From Oscillospiraceae bacterium (GTDB taxonomy: Bacteria > Bacillota > Clostridia > Oscillospirales > Acutalibacteraceae), in NCBI GenBank assembly GCA_015065965.1, contig SVPH01000006.1:1-64000 (forward strand): 64,000 nt of DNA. Reading direction: 5' to 3'. Positions 9,239 to 18,806 of this stretch are shown here, piece after piece. The notes below the pieces were generated by a model. That model was not told where the DNA came from. It did no database searches and saw only the letters and a list, made by a program, of their open reading frames with translations. How positions within the stretch are numbered: the stretch's first letter is position 1; the number at the start of each line of letters is the position of its first letter. The translations under genes and the position numbers were made by a program.

Positions 9239-10804
9239 TTGGCACTTAATGACAGACAAGAAAGATTTTGCAGAGAGTATCTGCAGGATTATAACGCTAC
9301 GCAGGCGGCTATAAGAGCGGGCTATTCAAAAAAGACTGCCGGATCCATTGGCAGTGAGAACATGAAGAAACCTGAAATCCTCGCCCGCGTGCGCAAATTA
9401 CAAGAAGAAAAAAGAGCGGCGCTTGCTGTTAGTATGGATATGATTGTCACCGAAATAGTGGATACTTACCGTGAATGCAGAAAAACAAAGGATGCATACG
9501 GTGCTCTTAAGGCTCTTGGGATGCTTGAAGAACATATTAAAGAGATCCCTGAAACGAAAGATGAAATATATCGAATTGACCCTCTTATTATTGCAGATGG
9601 TTTTGCAAGTGTACGCCGTGACATGCTTAATTACAGGCACACCGAATATATTCTGCCGGGCGGCAGAGGTTCAACCAAATCTTCGTTCTTTTCGATTGAA
9701 GGTATAGAAATATTAAAAAATAACCCGCAGATGCATTGGCTTGTTCTCAGACAAGTCGGAAATACTCTGCGAGATTCTGTTTATAATCAAATCATATGGG
9801 CGATAGATACTCTCGGATTAAATGATGAATTTGAAATGAAAGTTTCTCCGCTTGAAATTACATATAAACCAACGGGTCAGAAGATATATTTCCGCGGAGC
9901 GGATGATCCTATGAAAATCAAATCAATTAAAGTGCCGTTTGGATATATCGGCATTTTGTGGTTTGAGGAACTTGACCAGTTTAAAGGCGCTGAGAGTGTA
10001 CGAAGCATTGAACAGTCGGCAATCAGAGGCGGCGATAAGGCATATATATTAAAATCTTTTAACCCACCTAAGACAGCCAATAACTGGGCTAATCAGTATA
10101 TTAAAATACCAAAAGATAGCCGCCTTGTTCACCATTCGACTTATAAAGATGTCCCGCCCGAGTGGCTCGGCAAGGTGTTTATTGATGAAGCGGAATTTCT
10201 TAAATCCGTTAATCCGCAGGCATATGAGCACGAATATGAAGGCATAGCCAACGGAACGGGCGGAGCGGTTTTTGATAATGTTGAATGTAGAGAAATTACG
10301 AACAGAGAAATAGAAAACTTTGACCGAATATTTCGCGGTGTAGACTGGGGCTGGTTCCCTGACCCTTATCATTATGCCGCTATGCATTATGACTCTGCGC
10401 GGCTCACGCTTTATATTTTTGACGAATACCGATGTAATAAGAAAAGCAACCGCGAAACGGCGGATATTCTCATAAAAGAAAAGCATGTTCCGCTTAACGA
10501 AACAATAACCTGCGACAGCGCTGAAGAAAAAAGCGTAGGCGATTACAAAAGTTACGGATTAACCGCAAGAGGAGCGGAGAAAGGCCCGGGCAGCGTTGAG
10601 TATTCAATGAAGTGGCTGCAATCGCTCAGAAAGATAGTGATTGACCCTGTAAGATGCCCTGAAACTGCAAAAGAATTCCTTGCGTATGAATACGAAAAGG
10701 ACAAGGAAGGCAACATTATCAGCGGTTATCCCGATGCAGACAACCATTCTATTGATGCAGTGCGTTACGCAATGTCACCCGTATGGAAACGGAGAGGAAA
10801 ATAA
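9239..10804 (+). CDS. Terminase, fused small-subunit-like N-terminus and large-subunit ATPase/nuclease
   Basis: N-term LNDRQERFCREYLQDYNATQAAIRAGYSKKTA (TerS HTH) then EYILPGGRGSTKSSF Walker A, ILWFEELDQ Walker B, nuclease residues VDWGW..., CDSAEEKSV, DADNHSIDAVRYA; TTG start. Confidence 0.88.
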   Translation: MALNDRQERFCREYLQDYNATQAAIRAGYSKKTAGSIGSENMKKPEILARVRKLQEEKRAALAVSMDMIVTEIVDTYRECRKTKDAYGALKALGMLEEHIKEIPETKDEIYRIDPLIIADGFASVRRDMLNYRHTEYILPGGRGSTKSSFFSIEGIEILKNNPQMHWLVLRQVGNTLRDSVYNQIIWAIDTLGLNDEFEMKVSPLEITYKPTGQKIYFRGADDPMKIKSIKVPFGYIGILWFEELDQFKGAESVRSIEQSAIRGGDKAYILKSFNPPKTANNWANQYIKIPKDSRLVHHSTYKDVPPEWLGKVFIDEAEFLKSVNPQAYEHEYEGIANGTGGAVFDNVECREITNREIENFDRIFRGVDWGWFPDPYHYAAMHYDSARLTLYIFDEYRCNKKSNRETADILIKEKHVPLNETITCDSAEEKSVGDYKSYGLTARGAEKGPGSVEYSMKWLQSLRKIVIDPVRCPETAKEFLAYEYEKDKEGNIISGYPDADNHSIDAVRYAMSPVWKRRGK

Positions 10805-11004
10805 TGAGCAAAATAAAACAGTGGTTTTTATACAAATATCTCCCTGCATATTGCAAAGAAAGTCTGACGGAAGAAAATGAGCAACTTCGTAAGAGGGTGC
10901 AGGAACTTATTTCAGAGAAAAAAGAACTCGAATCTTATATAAAAGGCATGCAGAGAGGTTTGAGAGCGGTTAAAAAGATTCAGATAGTTAACAGAGGTGA
11001 TTAA
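10804..11004 (+). CDS. Small coiled-coil phage protein
   Basis: MSKIKQWFLYKYLPAYCKESLTEENEQLRKRVQELISEKKELESYIKGMQ. Confidence 0.6.
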   Translation: MSKIKQWFLYKYLPAYCKESLTEENEQLRKRVQELISEKKELESYIKGMQRGLRAVKKIQIVNRGD

Positions 11005-12363
11005 ATGGCCATTCTTTCGGCTTTGTTTAATAATAAAACGAGCGGATTTGAGCAGGCGTTCAATGTTAAGGATATAACATCCCCTGAAATGAAAATTGCA
11101 ATCAAAGATTGTTTTGAACTGTATTACGGTGCGGAAAAACCGAAAGAGGATAACTGTCAGCGCATTCCTGCTTTGGTAGTTAGTAAACTTTATAAAACCA
11201 CCTTTTCGGAATATACCGTTAATGCAGACGGTGATTTTGCAGAGGGTGTCATATCAAAACTCGGTGAAGTCAAGAAAAAAGCAATGCAATATATGCTTGT
11301 CGGCGGTTCTGCTCTGATAAAGCCTGTGCCAAACGGTGACAGGTTTTATTTTTTGCCGGTCCGCCGTGATTGTTTTATTCCTTTGGGCAGAGATGCTGAG
11401 GGTAAATTGACGAGTATCGGAACGGCAGAACAAACAACGGTTAACGGTAAATATTATACCTTGCTCGAGCGCAGAACTGCAGGGGAAAAGTTGCTTATTG
11501 AAAATAAACTTTTTGCTTCGGATTCCGCAAATGATTTGGGTGTGCAAGTGCCGCTGAATTCAATTAAAAAATATGAGAAGTTGCTGCCGAAATTTGAACT
11601 GCCGATTAAGGGTATAGGGCTTGTTGAAATAAAAACACCTATGCTTAATGATGTTGACGGTTCAGAGGACGGTGTTCCCGTCTATGAGCCTGCAGCAGAC
11701 CTTATACACAACATTAATAAAAATGAATATCTGCTTAACAGAGAATTCGAAAACGGCAGGAGCAGGATTATTGCTTCGGGTGATATGTTTGAAAAGACAA
11801 CAAGCGGCGAGAAGATAATCAATGATGATGTATTTGTCGCTCTTGACGAGGACCCGGAAAATGTGGGTATAACCATATTCAGCCCCGAATTGCGCGAACA
11901 AAGTTATCTTAATCGAAAAAATGAGTATCTGCGCAATGTTGAAAGCCTTATAGGTTTAAAGAGAGGTATTCTCTCTGAAGTTGAAGCGGCAGAACGCACG
12001 GCAACCGAGGTGACATCAAGCGAGGGCGATTACAATCTTTCTATAATTGATTTTCAAGAAATTTGGACGAATGCATTGAAAGAAATTGCGGTTCTCTGCG
12101 CAGAACTCGGCAAGATATACCGCATAAAAGGAGCGGTTGACATTGACCCCGAAAAGATATCCGTTGATTGGGGTGACGGTGTTCTTTATAACCGTGACAA
12201 AACATGGCAGGAGTTAAAAGAAATGGTTGCGGCAGGCATGCTCAAGCCCGAAATAGCCGTTGCATGGTATTTTAATCTGCCATGTAAAACAAAGGCTGAT
12301 TTACAGAAAATCCGCGAAAAATATATGCCTGAGATAGAAGATCTTACCGAGGGTGAAGAATAA
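11005..12363 (+). CDS. Phage portal protein
   Basis: Size and position after terminase; SPP1-like portal features (LIGLKRGILSEVEAAERTATEVTSSEGD). Confidence 0.85.
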   Translation: MAILSALFNNKTSGFEQAFNVKDITSPEMKIAIKDCFELYYGAEKPKEDNCQRIPALVVSKLYKTTFSEYTVNADGDFAEGVISKLGEVKKKAMQYMLVGGSALIKPVPNGDRFYFLPVRRDCFIPLGRDAEGKLTSIGTAEQTTVNGKYYTLLERRTAGEKLLIENKLFASDSANDLGVQVPLNSIKKYEKLLPKFELPIKGIGLVEIKTPMLNDVDGSEDGVPVYEPAADLIHNINKNEYLLNREFENGRSRIIASGDMFEKTTSGEKIINDDVFVALDEDPENVGITIFSPELREQSYLNRKNEYLRNVESLIGLKRGILSEVEAAERTATEVTSSEGDYNLSIIDFQEIWTNALKEIAVLCAELGKIYRIKGAVDIDPEKISVDWGDGVLYNRDKTWQELKEMVAAGMLKPEIAVAWYFNLPCKTKADLQKIREKYMPEIEDLTEGEE

Positions 12364-14018
12364 TGCTTACTCCCGAACAAATTGATGCACTTTCCATCCT
12401 TTCACAGCGAGCAGTTGAGCCGATTATTGAATTTCTGCTTGACGATATAACCCGAAGGATAGCCGAGGCAGGACATTTCACGAGTTCGGCGGCTTATCAG
12501 ATATGGCGAGCACAATCTTTGGGACTAAGCCGAAAGGCTATAGAAAAAGAACTGCAGAAGCGGTTGAAAGTATCAAACAAGGAATTGAAAAAACTGCTTA
12601 GGCAGTCTGCGGAAGTAGGCTATAACTTCGATATGAAAGGTTTTGGCACAAAGGCGATTCCGTTTGAGGAGAATGACAGCCTGCAGCAGATTATAGCGGC
12701 AGCGGTAAAACTTGCCGATAAGGATTTCAAGAATATAACTCAAACACTCGGCTTTTGTGACCCGTACGGCAACTTTAAAGAGTATACCGATGCATACATA
12801 TCATGCTGTGATTTTGCCTTTAATCAGGTTATAACAGGCGCAACGGATTATAATACTGCGATTCGGCGTGCCACAAAAAATCTCGCAGAAAAAGGAATAC
12901 ACACAATAGATTATGAATCGGGCGTGCACACTTCGCTTGAAGCCGCGGTAAGGCGCAACATTATGGGCGGTTTAGGTTTGATGCAGGAGCAGATTTCACA
13001 GCATAATCATGATGCATTCGGTGCCAACGGATGGGAAATATCCGCACATGCTGCATCTGCGCCCGACCATGAAGATATACAGGGCAAGCAGTATACAGAT
13101 GAAGAGTTTGAAACACTTAATAACAGCCTTGTCCGCCGAATCGGCACGTTGAATTGCGGACATGCAGCATTTCCGATTATCCTCGGTGTCAACGAACCGC
13201 AGTATACGCAGGAACAACTTGATAAGTTCAAAGAGGATAATAAGAAAGGCGTTACTTATAACGGCAAACATTACACATCATATGAAGCAACGCAGAAACA
13301 ACGGCAAATAGAACGTGCCACACGCCGTCAGAAACGGCGTGTGTTGGTTGCCGAGAGTTCGGGCGATAAAGATAGGCTCTTAACCTCGCAAATCAAATTA
13401 AGGCGTTTAAACGAAGAATACAGGAGGTATTCAAAAGCGGTTAATTTGCCGACACAGCATGAAAGATTACAAATTGCAGGGTTTGGTAAGAAACAGGCTG
13501 CACAGGCAACGGGAGCGGCTAATAAATATTATAACGAGTGGTCAAAATCTATCGGTGTAAAAGATTCAGTGAAAACTCTTGACAAATATTACGATATAAA
13601 GTATACTACTCCTCCTCGGTACGAATTACTAAAACAGTATGCAAAAGATGTTGAATCCGGATGGATATCTCCGTTGTCAGGATTTGATAACTATGAGAAT
13701 CTTTATAACCGAATTCAAACTGAAATTGTTAGTAAAGAAGCGGCAAACGGCACTATTATTCAGGGTCAGGTTCCTCACTTTATGCAACGAGTAATAGGTA
13801 CAATGGTTGATCCTGAAAAACTAAAAAAGGATTTGCGAATTATTCGCCGTTCAGGTGTTAATATTGACGATATTTCCGATGCTTTGTTTAATCCTGAAAA
13901 AATAGGTCCTGTTTTGATAAGAAGTACGGGGCAAAAAAGTGTAAAGTTCATTGGGAAGAACTGTGCTGTTTCAATTAATCCTGATACAGGTTATTTAATT
14001 CAGACAAATCCGATATAA
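12363..14018 (+). CDS. Phage minor capsid/head morphogenesis protein with C-terminal toxin-like extension
   Basis: Minor capsid 2-like N-terminal part (RRNIMGGLGLMQEQISQHNHDAFGANGWEISAHAASAPDHEDIQGKQY...NCGHAAFPIILG); extra C-terminus VLIRSTGQKSVKFIGKNCAVSINPDTGYLIQTNPI. Confidence 0.82.
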   Translation: MLTPEQIDALSILSQRAVEPIIEFLLDDITRRIAEAGHFTSSAAYQIWRAQSLGLSRKAIEKELQKRLKVSNKELKKLLRQSAEVGYNFDMKGFGTKAIPFEENDSLQQIIAAAVKLADKDFKNITQTLGFCDPYGNFKEYTDAYISCCDFAFNQVITGATDYNTAIRRATKNLAEKGIHTIDYESGVHTSLEAAVRRNIMGGLGLMQEQISQHNHDAFGANGWEISAHAASAPDHEDIQGKQYTDEEFETLNNSLVRRIGTLNCGHAAFPIILGVNEPQYTQEQLDKFKEDNKKGVTYNGKHYTSYEATQKQRQIERATRRQKRRVLVAESSGDKDRLLTSQIKLRRLNEEYRRYSKAVNLPTQHERLQIAGFGKKQAAQATGAANKYYNEWSKSIGVKDSVKTLDKYYDIKYTTPPRYELLKQYAKDVESGWISPLSGFDNYENLYNRIQTEIVSKEAANGTIIQGQVPHFMQRVIGTMVDPEKLKKDLRIIRRSGVNIDDISDALFNPEKIGPVLIRSTGQKSVKFIGKNCAVSINPDTGYLIQTNPI

Positions 14019-14030
14019 GGAGTAATAAAA

Positions 14031-14237
14031 ATGGAAAAATACAATATGTCTTCAAGTTCAAGGGCTTTTTTAAATAAAAATTTTCCTGAATTTTTTGAAT
14101 ACGAAACATTAAGGGATGCGTTGCTTGCACTTGATGATTATATTATACTGAATGGTCTTGACAAAAACGACAATATGACTGATTTCGGTCACGAGGCACA
14201 GAGCGTATATGATGAAATTTATATGTGCAATGAATAA
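14031..14237 (+). CDS. Small acidic protein (68 aa), candidate immunity protein
   Basis: MEKYNMSSSSRAFLNKNFPEFFEYETLRDALLALDDYIILNGLDKNDNMTDFGHEAQSVYDEIYMCNE; 12 nt after the toxin-like C-terminus. Confidence 0.6.
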   Translation: MEKYNMSSSSRAFLNKNFPEFFEYETLRDALLALDDYIILNGLDKNDNMTDFGHEAQSVYDEIYMCNE

Positions 14238-14250
14238 TGAAATGTTTGAG

Positions 14251-14286
14251 AAAGCACTTTGCAATTAAACGCAAGGTGCTTTTCTT
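14251..14286 (+). terminator. Intrinsic terminator-like hairpin
   Basis: aagcactttgc-aattaaac-gcaaggtgctttt. Confidence 0.6.
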
Positions 14287-14409
14287 ATACCCAAAAGTGG
14301 TTTTATAACCATGATTTTGAGATTTTTTCACAATATAATAACCAAAAACAGCCGAATTTGATGCTTGTGCATTGATTTCGGCTATTTTTATATCCATTTT
14401 CACACAGTC

Positions 14410-14437
14410 AAAACAGCCGCCTTGAGGGTGGCTTTTT
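14410..14437 (+). terminator. Intrinsic terminator-like hairpin
   Basis: agccgcc-ttga-gggtggct followed by tttt. Confidence 0.5.
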
Positions 14438-14480
14438 GTATATATGAGAGGTAGAGCCTCAGAAAGGAGAGTTGAGATAG

Positions 14481-15071
14481 ATGCTCAATTCAAAAAGACC
14501 CGCACTTATACCCAATATTCAGTTGTTCGCTGAAGATGACCCCGAACCCGGCAATGCGCCTCCCGCACCTGCGGCAGACCCTGCGCCTGCACCGGGCGGC
14601 AAAGTATTCTCCGAAGATTATGTGCGCACTCTTCGCAATGAATCCGCAGGTCACAGAACGGCAGCCAAGAAATATGAAGCGGCACTCAAAACCGTATTCG
14701 GTCTTGATGCAAATGCGGAGTTAGGTGATGACCTTGAGGGTCACATTAATGCTCTTAATCAGAAAAACGAGGCTGCGCAGCAGAATGCACTGAAAAAGGC
14801 AAATGACCGCCTTATAGCCGCTGAAATTCGTAACCTTGATGGTTATGACCATAAGTTGCTCTTAAAGGTTATAGATCTTTCAAAGGTCACAGTCGATGAT
14901 AACGGCGAAGTAAAGGGACTCAGCGAAGCGATAAAGGCCGCTGAGACAGAATACCCCGCCGTTAAGAAAACAGAAACTCCGCCTTATGCAGGCGGCACAG
15001 GCTCAACGCCCCCGGCAGGAGATAACAATCCTTTTGCTTTCAATTTCACGGGCGTAAGAGCAAAAAAATAA
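14481..15071 (+). CDS. Phage capsid scaffolding protein
   Basis: Coiled-coil/acidic protein directly upstream of the major capsid protein; Pro/Ala-rich N-terminal linker. Confidence 0.75.
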   Translation: MLNSKRPALIPNIQLFAEDDPEPGNAPPAPAADPAPAPGGKVFSEDYVRTLRNESAGHRTAAKKYEAALKTVFGLDANAELGDDLEGHINALNQKNEAAQQNALKKANDRLIAAEIRNLDGYDHKLLLKVIDLSKVTVDDNGEVKGLSEAIKAAETEYPAVKKTETPPYAGGTGSTPPAGDNNPFAFNFTGVRAKK

Positions 15072-15093
15072 CGAATAAGGAAGGTAAGAAATT

Positions 15094-15978
15094 ATGCCCG
15101 CAGTAAACTATGCAGTACAGTATTCACAGGCCCTTGACCAGGCATATCCCAACGTGCTCCACTTTGCGAAGTATCGCAGCACGGCAAACGATTCCCGTTA
15201 CAGATGGGTTAATGCCAATACAATTGAGGTTCCCTCAATCAGCACCACAGGCCGTGTTGACGGTGACAGAGACACCATCGGCACAGCAAAGCGCAACCAC
15301 AGCAATGCATGGGTGCCCCTGACTCTTACAAACCACAGAAAGTGGTCAACTCTTGAGCACCCCATGAACATTGACGAAACAAATCAGGTGCTTTCCATTC
15401 AGAATATCACCAAGGTATTCAACGAAACACAGAAATTCCCTGAAATGGATGCTTATTTCATTTCAAAGGTTTATGCAGATTGGATTGCCGCCGGCAAGTC
15501 CGCCGATACCACTGCCATTACGGTGGAAAATGTTCTTTCTATTTTCGATGCCATGATGGAAAGAATGGATGAAAAGAACGTTCCTCAGAGCGGCAGAATC
15601 CTCAGCGTAACTCCTCCTATCAACAAAATTATCAAGAATGCCAAGGAACTTTCACGCTTTATCAATAACGGCGATACTTCCGTTAAGCGCACAGTTCACG
15701 ATATTGACGATGTTGAAATTGAGGTTATTCCCTCTGACCTCATGAAAACCGTATATGACTTCACAGAAGGTTATGTGGCAGGCGAGGGCGCAAAGCAGAT
15801 TAATATGTTCCTCGGTCATCCTTCGGCAACAATTACCCCCGAAAAATACAGTTTTGCTCAACTTGATGCCCCCAGCGCAGGTTCAGAGGGTAAATATGTT
15901 TATTTCGAAGAGAGTTACGACGATACGTTTATTCTCAAAAACAAAATTGATGCTATCGAATTCAACATCGAAGCATAA
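15094..15978 (+). CDS. Major capsid protein
   Basis: 294 aa, position after scaffold, strong RBS, MPAVNYAVQYSQALDQAYPNVLHFAKYRS... Confidence 0.85.
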   Translation: MPAVNYAVQYSQALDQAYPNVLHFAKYRSTANDSRYRWVNANTIEVPSISTTGRVDGDRDTIGTAKRNHSNAWVPLTLTNHRKWSTLEHPMNIDETNQVLSIQNITKVFNETQKFPEMDAYFISKVYADWIAAGKSADTTAITVENVLSIFDAMMERMDEKNVPQSGRILSVTPPINKIIKNAKELSRFINNGDTSVKRTVHDIDDVEIEVIPSDLMKTVYDFTEGYVAGEGAKQINMFLGHPSATITPEKYSFAQLDAPSAGSEGKYVYFEESYDDTFILKNKIDAIEFNIEA

Positions 15979-15992
15979 CAGGAGGCTGTTTT

Positions 15993-16208
15993 ATGGTACT
16001 TGTTCAGAGAGCAAATAAACAACTCAGAATTCCCGAAGAAAGGCTCAAAGAATATGAGCAGCAGGGTTATAAGCGTGTGGTGCCCGATGATTCGCCTAAA
16101 TTCATTTGCCCCGTATGCGGCAAGGAATACAGGAGCGAGAACGCTCTTGAAAAGCACATTAAGAAGGAACACACCGATAACAGCAGTGACGATACTCCCG
16201 AGGAGTGA
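15993..16208 (+). CDS. Small phage protein with C2H2-type zinc-finger motif
   Basis: FICPVCGKEYRSENALEKHIKKEH. Confidence 0.75.
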   Translation: MVLVQRANKQLRIPEERLKEYEQQGYKRVVPDDSPKFICPVCGKEYRSENALEKHIKKEHTDNSSDDTPEE

Positions 16209-16561
16209 TGCGAATGCCCGGCTATGATTTTTACTGCACCGAATTCCACGGCGGCAGTATTCCGAGCGAAGATTTCTGCGCATATGCTTCCCGAGCAGAA
16301 CAGGAAATAAAGCGCCTTGAAAGGCTTTACACGGTAACGGGCACAGAAAGCGAGCGCAAACTTGCTGTTTGTGCCGTTGCCGATGTTCTTTATTATTTTG
16401 ATTGTGCATTAAGCGGAGCAGTGGTGAAAAGCGTATCTATAGGCAGTGTTTCCGAATCGGGGATGGATATAGATACAAGCACCAAGGCTCAGAAAAAAGA
16501 GATTTACCGTGCGGCATGCTTGCATCTTGAAATTTACAGAGGAGTGAAAAGTTGTGGTTAA
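16205..16561 (+). CDS. Head-tail connector-like protein
   Basis: Size and order in head-completion cassette; starts in overlap with previous CDS. Confidence 0.6.
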   Translation: MMRMPGYDFYCTEFHGGSIPSEDFCAYASRAEQEIKRLERLYTVTGTESERKLAVCAVADVLYYFDCALSGAVVKSVSIGSVSESGMDIDTSTKAQKKEIYRAACLHLEIYRGVKSCG

Positions 16562-16934
16562 ATTTCAAAAGCCTAAAGCCCCTCTTAATTATACACTTTG
16601 CAATCAAACCGTAACTGTGTACCGTGCAACATTTGAGGGGGGATTTTCGTGCGAAAAAACGTTATATTATAACAGAGCCTTTCTCGATTTCAAAAAGGTG
16701 CAGAACGTGGATAAAACAGGCAGCAAGGAGAGTAACTCTTTTCTGCTTGTTATCCGCGGTAACGCCGATTTGAAGTCGAAAGATAAAGTCCTGCTCGGAA
16801 TCGGAGCGGATATAACTACCCGTGAGGAATGGGCGAAGTTTATCCCGGCAAACCGAGCGGGGCTTGTCGTTATTGAAACGGTTGACCCGAAATATTATCG
16901 GGGTGAAATATGCCATGTGGAGGCGAGCGGATAA
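16554..16934 (+). CDS. Head-closure/minor capsid protein
   Basis: Position in head-tail joining cassette. Confidence 0.55.
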   Translation: MVKFQKPKAPLNYTLCNQTVTVYRATFEGGFSCEKTLYYNRAFLDFKKVQNVDKTGSKESNSFLLVIRGNADLKSKDKVLLGIGADITTREEWAKFIPANRAGLVVIETVDPKYYRGEICHVEASG

Positions 16935-17371
16935 TGGCAAAGGATGCTATTGAACTTGCTAACCTGCCGAACGGCACAAAGGCTTATTTGAGACTTAATT
17001 CAATTGATAAGATTCTGAAGGATAAAGGTCTTGATGCAAACGGTTCGGTGCAGGCTTTTCACACAAACAATGTCATGCGCAGAATGAAAAAGTATATGCC
17101 GTACAGAACTGGCGCAACAATTAAGGTGATGATTGCACAAACAAACATCAGAAAGCCTTATATCATTCTCGATGTGCCGTATGGCAAATATCTTTATTAC
17201 GGTAAAGTTATGGTAGGTAAACCGCCCAAAACCGTAACGGATATTCCGCTTAAATATACAACAACGAAACATCCGCTTGCGGGTCCGTTCTGGGATAGGC
17301 GGCTTTCTGCTGCGGAGGGTGCAGTTCTTGCCCGTGAATTACAACGATTCATCAACAGGAGGAGCGGATAA
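16934..17371 (+). CDS. Phage minor capsid/tail-joining protein
   Basis: ATG 16934 after GGCGAGCGG; MAKDAIELANLPNGTKAYLRLNSIDKIL...MKKYMPYRTGA, gp10-like layout. Confidence 0.55.
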   Translation: MAKDAIELANLPNGTKAYLRLNSIDKILKDKGLDANGSVQAFHTNNVMRRMKKYMPYRTGATIKVMIAQTNIRKPYIILDVPYGKYLYYGKVMVGKPPKTVTDIPLKYTTTKHPLAGPFWDRRLSAAEGAVLARELQRFINRRSG

Positions 17372-17815
17372 ATGACAGACCTTGAAAAGGTAAGGGAATG
17401 GATAAAAACGTTTCCCAAGTTTGACGGTATTTCGGAATTCAATGTTGATTATACCGATAATATCCCCGCAAACGGCGGCATTTTTCCGTCGGGGCTTGTT
17501 GAAATAAGCCGCGTTGAGGATGTTATCGGTAATGTAACGGTTGAAAATCAATATAATTTCGGTTTGTATTATGTTTTTTCAAAAGCCCCTGAGGATGATA
17601 TCGGAGCGGCTTTGAATGCAGACTGGATTATGGAGTTTCAGCAGTGGGTGCAGGAACAGAGCATTCTCGGTAAAGCGCCTACGTTCGGAAATACAGGTGA
17701 AAAAGAAAAAGCATCAGCACAAAACGGTGTGCTTTATGATGCGGATATTGAGGGAGTTGCAACTTATATGGTGCAACTCTCTTTTAATTTCAAAAAGAAA
17801 TATGAGGTGAAATAA
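17372..17815 (+). CDS. Tail terminator/minor capsid-like protein
   Basis: Order before major tail protein; MTDLEKVREWIKTFP. Confidence 0.55.
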   Translation: MTDLEKVREWIKTFPKFDGISEFNVDYTDNIPANGGIFPSGLVEISRVEDVIGNVTVENQYNFGLYYVFSKAPEDDIGAALNADWIMEFQQWVQEQSILGKAPTFGNTGEKEKASAQNGVLYDADIEGVATYMVQLSFNFKKKYEVK

Positions 17816-17817
17816 AA

Positions 17818-18312
17818 ATGGCACTTGAAAACGGAGCAAAATATGAGCGTAAATACCTTGCTCATTATATTGATGCGGCTTTCAATTCAACAACGCCCAA
17901 TTATACAAGATTGGGTAAGGACCTTGAAGAGTATTCCATTGCTCTTAACCCTGAGGTCGAAACCAAAACAAACATTTTGGGCGAGAGTTCAACAAATGTT
18001 AAGGGTTATGCGCCTCAGGGCAGCGTAAGCACTTATTATGCATACAAAGGTGATCCCCTTTATACACAACTCAAGAAAATCATTGACGAAAGACTTACAG
18101 GCAACGGTGTTCAGACAACCGTTGTTGATGTTGTTGTTGATGATGAAGGCAATGTTGAATCTGCATACCGTGAAAATGCGGTTGTAGTTCCTCAGAGCAT
18201 CGGCGGTTCAGACGGCATTCAGATTCCCTTTGAAATCTACTATGTCGGCGAAAGAACAAAGGGCACGTTTGATGTCTCAAAGAAAACATTCACGGCTGAT
18301 ACAGCATCTTAA
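17818..18312 (+). CDS. Major tail protein
   Basis: Size/order; GSVSTYYAYKGDPLYTQLKKIIDERL...GTFDVSKKTFTAD. Confidence 0.7.
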   Translation: MALENGAKYERKYLAHYIDAAFNSTTPNYTRLGKDLEEYSIALNPEVETKTNILGESSTNVKGYAPQGSVSTYYAYKGDPLYTQLKKIIDERLTGNGVQTTVVDVVVDDEGNVESAYRENAVVVPQSIGGSDGIQIPFEIYYVGERTKGTFDVSKKTFTADTAS

Positions 18313-18347
18313 TCAATATTCTTTGATGTCGAGAAAGGAAATAAATC

Positions 18348-18806
18348 ATGGAAAAACTTATAATCAGCACAGGCTTAAAACGCTATGAAGTCAATGACAA
18401 CGGAGCAATATTCAGTTTTAATCCTACGGACGCTAACCTTTATGCACGCTTTTTGCGTATGCGCGATGCGGTTATGAAAATCGGCGAGGATATTGAAACC
18501 GCAAGAGCGGAAATTGATGTTGACACCGAGGAAGGTCTTGAAAAATGTGCGTTTGCACTTGAAGAAGCAGATAAAAAGGCTAAAAAAGCCCTTACGGAGT
18601 GTTTCGGCACAAACAATGATTTTGATGCTATCTTTGACGGCACAAACGCTTTTTCGATGACCGATACGGGTAATTGGGTTATTACGAATTTTATAACAGC
18701 GATAACACCGATTATCGAAAAAGAGGTTGCAGCATATACAAAAGAAAAAGCAAAAAGGCAGGCGGCCAAGGTTAAGCAGAATAAGGTTAAGAGGTCAAAA
18801 AAATGA
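18348..18806 (+). CDS. Tail assembly chaperone
   Basis: Between major tail and Gp15/tape measure; ends in A_AAA_AAA_TGA slippery context. Confidence 0.7.
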   Translation: MEKLIISTGLKRYEVNDNGAIFSFNPTDANLYARFLRMRDAVMKIGEDIETARAEIDVDTEEGLEKCAFALEEADKKAKKALTECFGTNNDFDAIFDGTNAFSMTDTGNWVITNFITAITPIIEKEVAAYTKEKAKRQAAKVKQNKVKRSKK

